This document shows, in pieces, positions 1-6,964 of a stretch of 64,000 nucleotides of DNA. Within the stretch, counting starts at the first letter, position 1, and each line of letters opens with the position of its first letter. A model generated the notes under the pieces. That model saw only the letters and a list, made by a program, of their open reading frames with translations. It made no database searches and had not been told where the DNA came from. Source of the DNA: Microterricola gilva (GTDB lineage Bacteria > Actinomycetota > Actinomycetes > Actinomycetales > Microbacteriaceae); NCBI RefSeq assembly GCF_004217495.1, contig NZ_SHLC01000001.1:1984001-2048000 (forward strand), in the 5' to 3' direction. The position numbers were made by a program, and so were the translations under genes.

Positions 1-35
1 TTGGCCGCAATGTTGGTGTTGATCTGCATACCCAT
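1..35 (-). CDS. fliC: flagellin, N-terminal fragment (runs off the window)
   Basis: Only the first eleven codons lie inside the window. They read MGMQINTNIAA, which matches the conserved start of flagellin, the subunit that polymerises into the flagellar filament outside the cell. A strong ribosome binding site (GGAGGA) lies seven bases before the ATG. A sigma-28 type promoter is found about 60 bases upstream (96-123), and a FliA/WhiG-type sigma factor gene lies just behind it on the same strand. The filament gene is thus next to its probable activator. The rest of the gene is outside the window, so length and central domain cannot be judged. Confidence 0.85.
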   Translation of the reverse strand, partial: MGMQINTNIAA

Positions 36-95
36 GATGAATTCCTCCGTGAGTGGGTTCTGTACACCGGCCCATCCGTGGGCCAGTACTCAGAA

Positions 96-123
96 CAATC
101 GGCGGCCTGGCGGCATCCGTTAG
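96..123 (-). promoter_or_regulatory. sigma-28 (FliA/WhiG) type promoter of fliC
   Basis: On the minus strand the sequence reads TAAC, 15 bases, then GCCGATTG. The textbook flagellar sigma-28 promoter is TAAA, 15 bases, GCCGATAA. Spacing is exact and six of the eight -10 bases match in order (GCCGAT). It sits about 60 bases before the flagellin ATG, leaving a leader of roughly 50 bases that includes the GGAGGA ribosome binding site. The same layout recurs before flgN at 1181-1207. Confidence 0.8.
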
Positions 124-153
124 GGATTCAGTCGGGAAGTTTTTCTGGCGGCG

Positions 154-963
154 TCAGCCGACCTGGCTGATGAAGGCGGCGGCTGGCCGGCCACGCGTGC
201 CGGCGAGGTGGTCCTCGAAGCGCGAGAGGTAGGCCGTGCGGCGGGCCGCGCTCAGGCGCACGTCGGGCACCGCTGCCGCGTTGGGCTCATCGGAGTAGTG
301 GGTGCCCAGGCCGTCGCGAATCAACCGGATCGCCTCTGAACGCTGCTGCGAGACGGCGGAGTGCGTGATGCCGAGCTCCTCGGCGACCTCCTTGACGGAA
401 CGGTCGTCGAAGTAGATGGCACGCACGATCAAGGCCATCCGCTCCGGAAGGGCGTCGACGGCGGAGCGCACGACGCGCTGCCGTTCGTCGATGAGCAACG
501 ACTCCTCAGGGGAGGTCATCTCAGAGACGAGGTATTCGGCGGTGCTCTCGTCGATCGTGGTCACGGTGCGCGCGGCGTCCGACAGCGCAGCCGCCGCCGT
601 CTCGCGGTCGACGCCCATGGCGGCGGCGAGCTCGTCGACGCTGGGGGTGCGCCCGAGACCGGCGGTCAGCGTCTCGCGGACGGAGACGGCCTCCGTGATC
701 CGCTTGCGCGCAGAGCGGGTCGCCCAGTCGCTCGAGCGCATCTCATCTGCGAAGGCACCGAGGATTCGCGTCCGTGCATATGCACCGAACGGAATACCCC
801 GGCTCTCATCAAAGTTGTCTGCACAGTTGACAAGCGCCAAGGCGCCGGCCGACGCGAGGTCATCCCGTGAGAGGTGGCTGGCCCTGGCACAGACGTCGGC
901 GACGAGGTAGCCAACGAGAGGGAGGTTGGCGACAACGAGTTCATTGCGTTCCGCACGATTCAC
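154..963 (-). CDS. fliA: RNA polymerase sigma factor, FliA/WhiG (sigma-28) family
   Basis: Alternative sigma factor that directs RNA polymerase to flagellar genes. Region 2 is visible around residues 35-85 (LSRDDLASAGALALV, then IPFGAYARTRILGAFADEMR), region 3 around 85-135, and a region 4 helix-turn-helix near residues 185-215 (VKEVAEELGITHSAVSQQR). With 269 residues it fits the family. I chose the GTG at 963 because AGGA lies ten bases upstream; the TTG three codons earlier would overlap that site. It lies between fliC (same strand) and the flgN operon (divergent), both of which carry sigma-28 style promoters, so it is probably their activator. I saw no sigma-28 promoter before this gene itself. 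The last 50 residues extend past region 4 and are rich in Arg and Ala. Confidence 0.85.
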   Translation of the reverse strand: MNRAERNELVVANLPLVGYLVADVCARASHLSRDDLASAGALALVNCADNFDESRGIPFGAYARTRILGAFADEMRSSDWATRSARKRITEAVSVRETLTAGLGRTPSVDELAAAMGVDRETAAAALSDAARTVTTIDESTAEYLVSEMTSPEESLLIDERQRVVRSAVDALPERMALIVRAIYFDDRSVKEVAEELGITHSAVSQQRSEAIRLIRDGLGTHYSDEPNAAAVPDVRLSAARRTAYLSRFEDHLAGTRGRPAAAFISQVG

Positions 964-1180
964 AAATATCAATTCCTGCAGTTGTGGCAGCGTGCAGGGT
1001 CACGCACCGTTTTCGGACGATTGACTCGGGTAGGCGGGTCAGCTCCTCGGGTGTTTTCAACCGTAACAACGCCGACTTCCCGACACGCGCGACCGGACTC
1101 CCCCAGTGAGGGTGTCCTCCACAATGCCGACCCCTGTTCGGGGCGGAGCCCCTTTCAGCCCGATTTCACGGCCGCCTCAC

Positions 1181-1207
1181 TAACATGATTGGGAAGGCTG
1201 CCGAGAG
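1181..1207 (+). promoter_or_regulatory. sigma-28 type promoter of the flgN-flgK-flgL-fliW operon
   Basis: The sequence reads TAAC, 15 bases, GCCGAGAG, again the exact sigma-28 spacing with a GCCGA core. Transcription would begin near 1212-1216, almost on the first in-frame GTG (1214), so the better-placed GTG at 1271 is the likely translation start. The rest of the divergent gap 964-1180 holds only a small GGGGC/GCCCC hairpin (1140-1152) and no gene that I can support. Confidence 0.78.
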
Positions 1208-1270
1208 TGTGTTGTGACCAGAACGGTCACCGCATTCCTCCCCGACAGCACCCGACAGAAAGGCGAGCCA

Positions 1271-1756
1271 GTGGGCGTCAACGAGCTCTCCGCAGTGTTG
1301 TGGCGCGAACGCGAGCTGCTGGAGCTGTTGCTCTTCAAGCTCGAGGAGGAGCAGCTCCTGCTCACCGCAGGCAAATCGCGCTGGGTAGGCCACGCGAGCC
1401 GCGAGGTTGAGCAGGTGATGAACCGGCTTCGGGATGCCGCACTCGGCCGTTCCGTCGAGGTCGCCGATCTGGCCACGGAGTGGGGCTGCGCGGAGGACGC
1501 GTCGCTGCGCGAGATCATCGGTGCGGCGCCGGCCGGGCCGTGGCAGGACATCTTCACGGCACACCTCACGGCGATGACCGAGCTGACCGGTCAGATCCGG
1601 GAGGTGCGAGACGTGAACGAGCAGTTCCTGCGCACCGCCGTCCGCGGTGTGCAGGAGACCCTCGCGGGAGTCGAGACCGTCTCCGGCACATACGACGCCA
1701 GCGGATCAGCACACCACGCGGAATCCTCTTCCCTGCTTTTCGACGAGAAACTGTGA
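1271..1756 (+). CDS. flgN: FlgN-type flagellar export chaperone
   Basis: Small, largely helical and charged protein of 161 residues placed directly before flgK and flgL. FlgN proteins bind these two hook-filament junction proteins in the cytoplasm and hand them to the flagellar export gate. The N-terminal helix (ELSAVLWRERELLELLLFKL) is typical of FlgN-domain proteins. The start at 1271 is preferred over the GTG at 1214 because AAAGGCGAG precedes it and because the sigma-28 promoter would start the RNA at about 1214. It is the first gene of a tight four-gene operon. The chaperone identity rests on position and helix pattern more than on strict motifs, as the family is poorly conserved. Confidence 0.75.
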   Translation: MGVNELSAVLWRERELLELLLFKLEEEQLLLTAGKSRWVGHASREVEQVMNRLRDAALGRSVEVADLATEWGCAEDASLREIIGAAPAGPWQDIFTAHLTAMTELTGQIREVRDVNEQFLRTAVRGVQETLAGVETVSGTYDASGSAHHAESSSLLFDEKL

Positions 1757-1766
1757 GCCAGCGCAC

Positions 1767-3182
1767 GTGAGCACATTCAGCGGCCTGAACACCGCATACC
1801 GAGGCCTCTCCGCCGCCAAGGCCGGGATCGACGTCTCCGGACAGAACATCGCCAATGCGCGCACGGAGGGCTACACCCGCCAGCGCCTGACGACGTCCGC
1901 CATCGGTGGGCCGGCGATGGCCGGAAAGTTCTCACTCGGCGTGCGCCCGGGCGGCGGCGTCAACATCGACGGCATCGCCCGGCTCGGCGATGTGCACCTC
2001 GACGCCAGGGTCAGAGCCGCCGCAGGCGTCTCCGGCTTCAGCGCCGCACGGGCGACCGCGTTCTCCGGTTTGGAGTCCGCGCTGAACGAGCCGGGCGACA
2101 AGGGCATCTCCACGCAGCTGGACAAGTTCTGGGCGTCGTGGCAGGACGTGGCGAACGCCCCTGGCGAGGCCGCGCAGGGCGGCGTGCTGTTGCAGCAGGC
2201 CGGCGCACTCGCCAAACAGCTCTCCACGACGTACACCGAGTTCGACAACCAGTGGTCGCAGTTGCGCGGAGAGGTGCGCGACCTGACGGCCGAGCTCAAC
2301 AGCGCCGCATCCCAGCTCGCGGACCTGAATGGCCGCATCCGCTCCGCGACGGCATCCGGCGGCTCAGTGAACGAGCTGCTCGACCAGCGCAGCCTGCTCA
2401 CGACCACGATCGCGGCCATCGCCGGCGGTACCGTGCGCGATGCCGGCGACGGGACAATCGACGTGTACATCGGCGGGAACGCGCTGGTCACCGGCACGAC
2501 AGCGCGTACGGTGAACGTGATCGGGTCGAACACGATGGCCGGAGCCGCGGGAAGCCCGGTGACCCTCGAGTGGGCGCACCGGCCTGGCTCGGCGATCGCC
2601 CTCGACGGCGGAGAGCTCGGCGGCGCCGTCTCGATGCTGGCGCCCGCGGCATCCGGTGGACCGATCGCGAAGGGTGCTGAGACGCTCGACGCCTTCGCAC
2701 AGAAGCTTGCGGATGCCGTCAACACCGTGCACCGCACCGGGGCGGTCGCCGATGGCAGCACCGGCCACGACTTCTTCGCCTTCGCCGCTGGCAAGCCGCT
2801 CGCGCAGGGCCTCACCATCGTGCCGACGGGTATCGCCGACATCGCCGCGGCCAAGCCGGGCAACGGCGGGCTCGACGGCAGCATCGCCGACGCGATCTCG
2901 CAGCTCGGCGAGGGCCAGGGCTCGCCAGACACGTTCTGGTCGAACTTCGTCGTCGAACTCGGCGTGACGACCCGCTCGGAGACCCGCCAGGCCGATCTGG
3001 CCGCGCTCGCGACGAACTCGGCCGTCGGGATGCAGCTGGCGAACGCATCCGTCGACATCGATGAGGAGAACGTGAGCCTGCTCATGTACCAGCACGCCTA
3101 CCAGGGCGCAGCCAGGGTGATGACGGCCGTTGACGAGATGCTCGACGTGCTCATCAACCGCACAGGACTCGTGGGAAGGTAA
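1767..3182 (+). CDS. flgK: flagellar hook-associated protein FlgK (HAP1)
   Basis: Junction protein between hook and filament, exported by the flagellar type III machinery. The N-terminus STFSGLNTAYRGLSAAKAG followed by SGQNIANARTEGYTRQ is the conserved flagellar rod/hook motif, and the C-terminus (NVSLLMYQHAYQGAARVM, then VDEMLDVLINRTG) is the matching coiled segment. The 471 residues are within the family range. The GTG at 1767 starts the conserved domain; longer in-frame readings back to 1647 overlap flgN out of frame and are not real. It begins ten bases after flgN and is followed three bases later by flgL, so translation is probably coupled. Confidence 0.93.
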   Translation: MSTFSGLNTAYRGLSAAKAGIDVSGQNIANARTEGYTRQRLTTSAIGGPAMAGKFSLGVRPGGGVNIDGIARLGDVHLDARVRAAAGVSGFSAARATAFSGLESALNEPGDKGISTQLDKFWASWQDVANAPGEAAQGGVLLQQAGALAKQLSTTYTEFDNQWSQLRGEVRDLTAELNSAASQLADLNGRIRSATASGGSVNELLDQRSLLTTTIAAIAGGTVRDAGDGTIDVYIGGNALVTGTTARTVNVIGSNTMAGAAGSPVTLEWAHRPGSAIALDGGELGGAVSMLAPAASGGPIAKGAETLDAFAQKLADAVNTVHRTGAVADGSTGHDFFAFAAGKPLAQGLTIVPTGIADIAAAKPGNGGLDGSIADAISQLGEGQGSPDTFWSNFVVELGVTTRSETRQADLAALATNSAVGMQLANASVDIDEENVSLLMYQHAYQGAARVMTAVDEMLDVLINRTGLVGR

Positions 3183-3185
3183 GCA

Positions 3186-4070
3186 ATGATCAGCCGAGTC
3201 ACCCAACAGACCTCGATGCTCGCCGCGCAGCGGAATTTGCAGTCGAGCGCTGGGCAGCTGGCCAAGCTCCAGGACCAGGCGATGACGCGCAAGGCGTTCT
3301 CGCGTGCGTCGGAGGACCCGAGCGGCGCGGCCGACGCGATGCGCATCCGCTCGCAGCAGCGCGCCAACGACCAGTACAGCCGCAACATCGACAACGGACT
3401 CGGCTGGGTCACAACGATCGATTCGACGCTCACCGAGAGCAACGACGCCATGAAGCGGGTGCGGGACCTCACGGTGCAGGGTGCGAATGACGGCGCCCTC
3501 TCCCCTACAGCCAAGGAGGCGATCGCGGTTGAGCTCGACAGTCTCAAGGAACAGCTGCTCGGCCTGGCCAACACGCAGTACCTCGGCCGCAGCGTCTTCG
3601 CGGGCAACTCGAGCGATGGCGTGGCGTTCAATCCCGACTTCAGCTTCACCGGCGCGGCAGGCAGCACGGTCGAGCGCCGTATCGGCGCTGACACCACCGT
3701 GCGCGTCGACGGCGACGGCGCCGCGGCGTTCGGCGTCGGAGCCAACTCGGTCTTCGCCCTCATCGACACCATCGCGACCGAACTGCGCGCCGGCACCAAC
3801 ATCGGCGCCCGCCTCGGCGACATCGATCAGCGCATGAACGCGCTTCGCACAGAACATTCGGCGGTCGGCAGCCGCCACGCGCTCATCATGCGCGCCGAGG
3901 AGACAGTGATGGACAAGACCGGATCGCTCGAGGCGCAGCGCGCCGCCGTCGAAGACATCGAGCTCAGCCGCATCATCCTCGACCTCAAGGCCCAGGAGAT
4001 CAGTTACCAGGCCGCGCTCGGCGTGACCGCGCGCGTGCTGCAGCCGACGCTGATGGACTTCCTGCGATGA
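3186..4070 (+). CDS. flgL: flagellar hook-associated protein FlgL (HAP3)
   Basis: Second junction protein, sitting between FlgK and the flagellin filament. The 294-residue product starts MISRVTQQTSMLAAQRNLQ and ends with a flagellin-like C-terminal helix (LSRIILDLKAQEISYQAAL), the two segments that pack together in the D0/D1 core. The middle (about 120-200) is the short variable domain. It starts three bases after the flgK stop and its own stop overlaps the fliW start in an ATGA. It shares the sigma-28 promoter at 1181-1207. Confidence 0.93.
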   Translation: MISRVTQQTSMLAAQRNLQSSAGQLAKLQDQAMTRKAFSRASEDPSGAADAMRIRSQQRANDQYSRNIDNGLGWVTTIDSTLTESNDAMKRVRDLTVQGANDGALSPTAKEAIAVELDSLKEQLLGLANTQYLGRSVFAGNSSDGVAFNPDFSFTGAAGSTVERRIGADTTVRVDGDGAAAFGVGANSVFALIDTIATELRAGTNIGARLGDIDQRMNALRTEHSAVGSRHALIMRAEETVMDKTGSLEAQRAAVEDIELSRIILDLKAQEISYQAALGVTARVLQPTLMDFLR

Positions 4071-4441
4071 GCGCGACACTGAGCTTCATCGCCCCTCCGC
4101 CCGGCTTCGAGCCCAGCCTGGAGTTCAGCTTCAGCGCGGTGGACGACACCGTCGGGCTGTTCACGCTGTCAGCCGTCGACGGCGATTCGCGTCGCGTGTT
4201 CGTGCTGGATGCCGCGATCTACCTGCCCGAGTACATGCCCAGCCTCAGCCAGGCGCAGAGCGAATCGCTCGGCCTCGCCTCCGGCGACGACGCCCGCGTC
4301 TACGTGGTCGCGAATCCAGCGGAATCCGGCACAACGGTGAACCTGCTCGCCCCGATCGTGGTGAACGCCGCGACGAACGCCGCGGCGCAGGTCATCCTCG
4401 ATGACCGCGACTGGCCGCTGCAGGCGCCGCTCGGCGCCTAG
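4067..4441 (+). CDS. fliW: flagellar assembly factor FliW
   Basis: FliW binds newly made flagellin in the cytoplasm; when flagellin is exported, freed FliW binds and inhibits the translational repressor CsrA. The 124 residues show the family's conserved middle, with an acidic aromatic stretch (FVLDAAIYLPEYMP) and the later NLLAPIVVNAATNAAAQVIL block. It overlaps flgL by four bases (ATGA). In many bacteria csrA follows directly; here the operon ends and is followed by palindromic repeats, so no CsrA partner is encoded at this end of the locus. Confidence 0.88.
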   Translation: MSATLSFIAPPPGFEPSLEFSFSAVDDTVGLFTLSAVDGDSRRVFVLDAAIYLPEYMPSLSQAQSESLGLASGDDARVYVVANPAESGTTVNLLAPIVVNAATNAAAQVILDDRDWPLQAPLGA

Positions 4442-4475
4442 CCGCGGGCCTCCAACTCGTAGTATCGGCTCTCGT

Positions 4476-4652
4476 CGCGCGCCGAACTCGTAGAAACCGC
4501 TCCCCCCGCGCGCCGAAGACCGCCGCTTCTTCGAGTTCGCCGCATCACACCGGGCTCCGTGCTGCGGGGCCACTGCTCGCGCGCTCCACCCCGAACTCGT
4601 CGAAACTGCTGCTCTCGCGCGCCGAAGACCGCCGCTTCTTCGAGTTCGCCGC
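4476..4652. repeat. palindromic repeat cluster upstream of the DUF559 gene
   Basis: The 334-base gap after fliW holds no gene but a set of related short repeats. A 37-base unit occurs twice exactly (4507-4543 and 4616-4652); its 3' half is CTTCTTCGAGTTCGCCGC. The near-inverse, CGAACTCGTAGAAAC or CGAACTCGTCGAAAC, precedes each copy (4483-4497 and 4591-4605), so each pair can form a stem. A related, weaker half-site occurs at about 4453. The same palindrome occurs on the far side of the next gene (5722-5778). Repeated extragenic palindromes of this kind resemble REP elements; function is unknown. Confidence 0.75.
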
Positions 4653-4775
4653 GGTGCCGCTCGAAAGCGGCTGCGACGTGAGCGCCTCTTGTGCACAGCA
4701 GTCTGCGATACCCGCGGCATCCACAGATTTCGTACAGCGGACCCACGAGGTCTGATCGCGCGGCAGTCTCGCGCT

Positions 4776-5699
4776 ATGAACACTCCGCTCCCGAGGGCAC
4801 TCCGCGTCAGCGGGTTTCGAGTGGCGGAAGCCCAAGCGCTCGGCGTCGGGCTTGGTCGTCTGCGTTCCGCGGATCTTGCTCGCCCGTTTCACGGCGTGCG
4901 GAGCCTTCCGACGGGTGCGGATCCGCTGCTCGCGCGGATCGATGCACTCCGTACCGTACTTCCGGATGCCGCGTTCTTCACCCACCAGACGGCGGCACTC
5001 CTGTACGGCGCACCGCTCCCGCTCGCATTCGAAGGCGGGCCGCTCCACGTCGCGGTCGTCGCGCCGCTGCACCCCTCGCGGCGTAGCGGCGTGGTCTGGC
5101 ACGAGTCGAGCGAGCCGATTCCATTGCGCCAACGCGGAACGCTGCTGGCAGCGGCGCCTGCCCGCGTGTGGTGTCAGCTGGCCGGGCTGCTTTCACTGTA
5201 CGACCTGGTGGCCGTTGGCGACTATTTCGTCACGGGCGATCATCCCATTCGGCCCGGGCGTGCTCCGCTCTGCACTCTCGCAGAGCTTCGGGACGAGGTC
5301 GCCAGATACGGGTCGCGCCGGAATGCGAGAGTGCTGCGGCAGGCGTTGAGTCTGGTTCGATACGGGCCGCTCTCCCGCCCCGAATCGCATACTCGGCTTG
5401 TGCTCATCGGCGCCGGGCTGCCCGAACCAGCCCTCAATTTCGAGGTCGCGCACCCCGTGCGCCACAAGCGGTACATTCTGGACCTCGCTTACCCAGAGCT
5501 TCGGCTCGGGCTCGATTACGAGGGAGACCATCACCGGAGCGATGCCGCTCAGTTCCGCAAGGACATTCGACGGCGTGAGGAGCTCGCCGAGCTTGATTGG
5601 ACCGACATCAGAGTCACCGCCGACGATCTCGAGTACTTCCAGGAGGACCTGATCACCCGGGTAACGCTGCATCGCGAGCGCGCGCTCGCTCGCGACTGA
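4776..5699 (+). CDS. DUF559 (Vsr-like endonuclease fold) protein with AbiEi-like N-terminal region
   Basis: Protein of 307 residues. The C-terminal third has the pattern of the DUF559 fold, related to very short patch repair endonucleases: LDLAYPELRLGLDYEGDHH with a conserved Asp and Asp-Tyr-Glu-Gly core, then DAAQFRKDIRRREEL. The N-terminal two thirds resemble the antitoxin-like AbiEi relatives widespread in actinobacteria (FFTHQTAALLYGAPLP near residue 70). No signal peptide or membrane segment is visible. No toxin-like partner lies beside it, so a toxin-antitoxin role is not supported here. The start at 4776 is chosen because the 29 codons before it look non-coding. Both flanks carry the same palindromic repeat family. 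Biochemical activity is unproven for this family; confidence refers to the fold. Confidence 0.65.
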   Translation: MNTPLPRALRVSGFRVAEAQALGVGLGRLRSADLARPFHGVRSLPTGADPLLARIDALRTVLPDAAFFTHQTAALLYGAPLPLAFEGGPLHVAVVAPLHPSRRSGVVWHESSEPIPLRQRGTLLAAAPARVWCQLAGLLSLYDLVAVGDYFVTGDHPIRPGRAPLCTLAELRDEVARYGSRRNARVLRQALSLVRYGPLSRPESHTRLVLIGAGLPEPALNFEVAHPVRHKRYILDLAYPELRLGLDYEGDHHRSDAAQFRKDIRRREELAELDWTDIRVTADDLEYFQEDLITRVTLHRERALARD

Positions 5700-5721
5700 G
5701 GCTTCGAGCGATCACGCACGT

Positions 5722-5778
5722 CGAACTCGAAGGAACGGCGCGGTCGCGCTCGCGCAGACAACAGTTTCTTCGAGCTCG
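5722..5778. repeat. palindromic repeat downstream of the DUF559 gene
   Basis: Arms CGAACTCGAAGGAAC (5722-5736) and GTTTCTTCGAGCTCG (5764-5778) pair over 15 positions with two mismatches and a 27-base loop. The sequence is the same family as the units at 4476-4652. It lies between the stop of the DUF559 gene and the convergent glutathione peroxidase gene, so it may also serve as a transcription terminator, though no run of T follows. Confidence 0.65.
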
Positions 5779-5805
5779 CGGGGTGAACCCGCCAGGCGGG
5801 AAGCG

Positions 5806-6306
5806 CTAGTTTGCGGGGCGCTTCGCGGGCAGCCCGGCCTCGATCGCCGCGATCACAGTCGGGTCGTCTGGCTTCACTGCAGAGCGGAAACGCGTCATGG
5901 TGCCATCGGCACCGATCACGAACTTCTCGAAGTTCCACTTGACTCGACCGGACTTGCCTGCGGCATCCGGAACCTCATGCAACGCCTCGTAGAGCGGGTG
6001 CATGTGCCTGCCGTTGACCTTGACCTTCTCGAACAGCGGGAAGGTCACGCCGTAGTTGATCGTGCAGAAATCCTGGATCTTCTCGCCGTCGCCAGGTTCC
6101 TGACCGGCGAACTGATTGCACGGGAATCCGACGACGGTGAGTCCATCCTGGCCGTACTTCTCGTGCAGCGCCTCGAGTTGGGCGTACTGGGGTGTGAAGC
6201 CGCATTTCGATGCAACGTTCACGACCAGCACGGCGCCGTCGCCGAGCTCGTTCAGTGTCGTGGTGCGCCCGTCAATCGTGGTCAGAGGGATCTCTCGAAT
6301 GTTCAC
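5806..6306 (-). CDS. glutathione peroxidase family thiol peroxidase
   Basis: Reduces hydrogen peroxide and organic hydroperoxides in the cytoplasm. In actinomycetes, which mostly lack glutathione, such cysteine-type enzymes usually take electrons from thioredoxin or mycothiol (known of the family, not shown here). The catalytic Cys35 lies in NVASKCGFTPQY; the family Gln and a second Cys are in GFPCNQF near 61-66, and the conserved Trp is in VKWNFEKF. I chose the GTG at 6306 because alignable sequence starts there (MNIREIPLTTIDG); an upstream ATG at 6348 would add 14 unconserved residues. It follows the VOC gene by 38 bases on the same strand, so the two may be co-transcribed. Confidence 0.88.
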   Translation of the reverse strand: MNIREIPLTTIDGRTTTLNELGDGAVLVVNVASKCGFTPQYAQLEALHEKYGQDGLTVVGFPCNQFAGQEPGDGEKIQDFCTINYGVTFPLFEKVKVNGRHMHPLYEALHEVPDAAGKSGRVKWNFEKFVIGADGTMTRFRSAVKPDDPTVIAAIEAGLPAKRPAN

Positions 6307-6344
6307 CGTCTCAGCGTACGCGGATTTCAGGCGCAAACGGCCGG

Positions 6345-6821
6345 TCACGCGGCCGTGTATGCCGCTTCCAAGGCTGCGAGGTCGAGCTTGCCCATCGGGA
6401 GCATGGTCTGCATGACCGCACCGGCCTTGGCCGGGTCGGGATCGCTGAGGAGTTCAGAGAGCCGTGGCGGAACGACTTGCCAGGAGAGTCCGTACTTGTC
6501 TTTCAGCCAGCCGCATCGGCCCGGCTCGCCGCCGTCGGCCGTCAGCGCGTCCCACAGCCGGTCGATGTCGGCCTGGGTCGGCGCGGCGATCGACAGCGAG
6601 ATCGCCTCGGTGAAATTGAACGCCGGCCCGCCGTTCAGCGCCTGCAGCCGGAGTCCGTCGAGTTCGAACTCGACGACCATCGCCGTCCCGGCCGGAACGG
6701 GCGCGCCCTCGCCGTACCGCGAGACCTCGAGAATGCGCGAACGCTCGAAGATCGAGACGTAGAAGTTCGCGGCATCCTCGCCCTGATCGTCGAACCACAG
6801 GCAGGGTGTGATGTTCTGCAT
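6345..6821 (-). CDS. VOC superfamily protein, PhnB/YjdN-like
   Basis: A 158-residue protein of the vicinal oxygen chelate superfamily, in the group often annotated as 3-demethylubiquinone methyltransferase-like or PhnB. The opening QNITPCLWFDDQGEDAANFY and the block SLSIAAPTQADIDRLWDAL are characteristic, as is the later GRCGWLKDKYGLSWQVVP. These proteins adopt paired beta-alpha-beta-beta-beta units; substrates are mostly unknown and the methyltransferase name is historical. AGAGGG lies six bases before the ATG at 6821, which I prefer to the ATG five codons upstream. It precedes the peroxidase gene. Confidence 0.85.
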   Translation of the reverse strand: MQNITPCLWFDDQGEDAANFYVSIFERSRILEVSRYGEGAPVPAGTAMVVEFELDGLRLQALNGGPAFNFTEAISLSIAAPTQADIDRLWDALTADGGEPGRCGWLKDKYGLSWQVVPPRLSELLSDPDPAKAGAVMQTMLPMGKLDLAALEAAYTAA

Positions 6822-6964
6822 GGCATTCCCTCTCACATCGTCGTGATGGTCAATCCCCCGCAGAACAGGCTACGCCGCCTCGATGCGGCCCGCAGGGTTT
6901 CCTGCCGGCCGATCGAGACGGCGTAGTGGGCGTCACGCCCAGAGTTGTGCCGAGCGGATGCCGC

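Noticed and set aside
1214-1270. Upstream GTG start for flgN
   Set aside because: The sigma-28 promoter would start transcription at about this codon, and a better ribosome binding site precedes the GTG at 1271.
1647-1766. Longer start for flgK
   Set aside because: The extra 40 codons overlap flgN out of frame and are not like FlgK; the conserved start STFSGLNTAYRG begins at 1767.
4776-5699. Antitoxin of an AbiE toxin-antitoxin pair
   Set aside because: The N-terminal part resembles AbiEi, but no AbiEii nucleotidyltransferase gene lies on either side.
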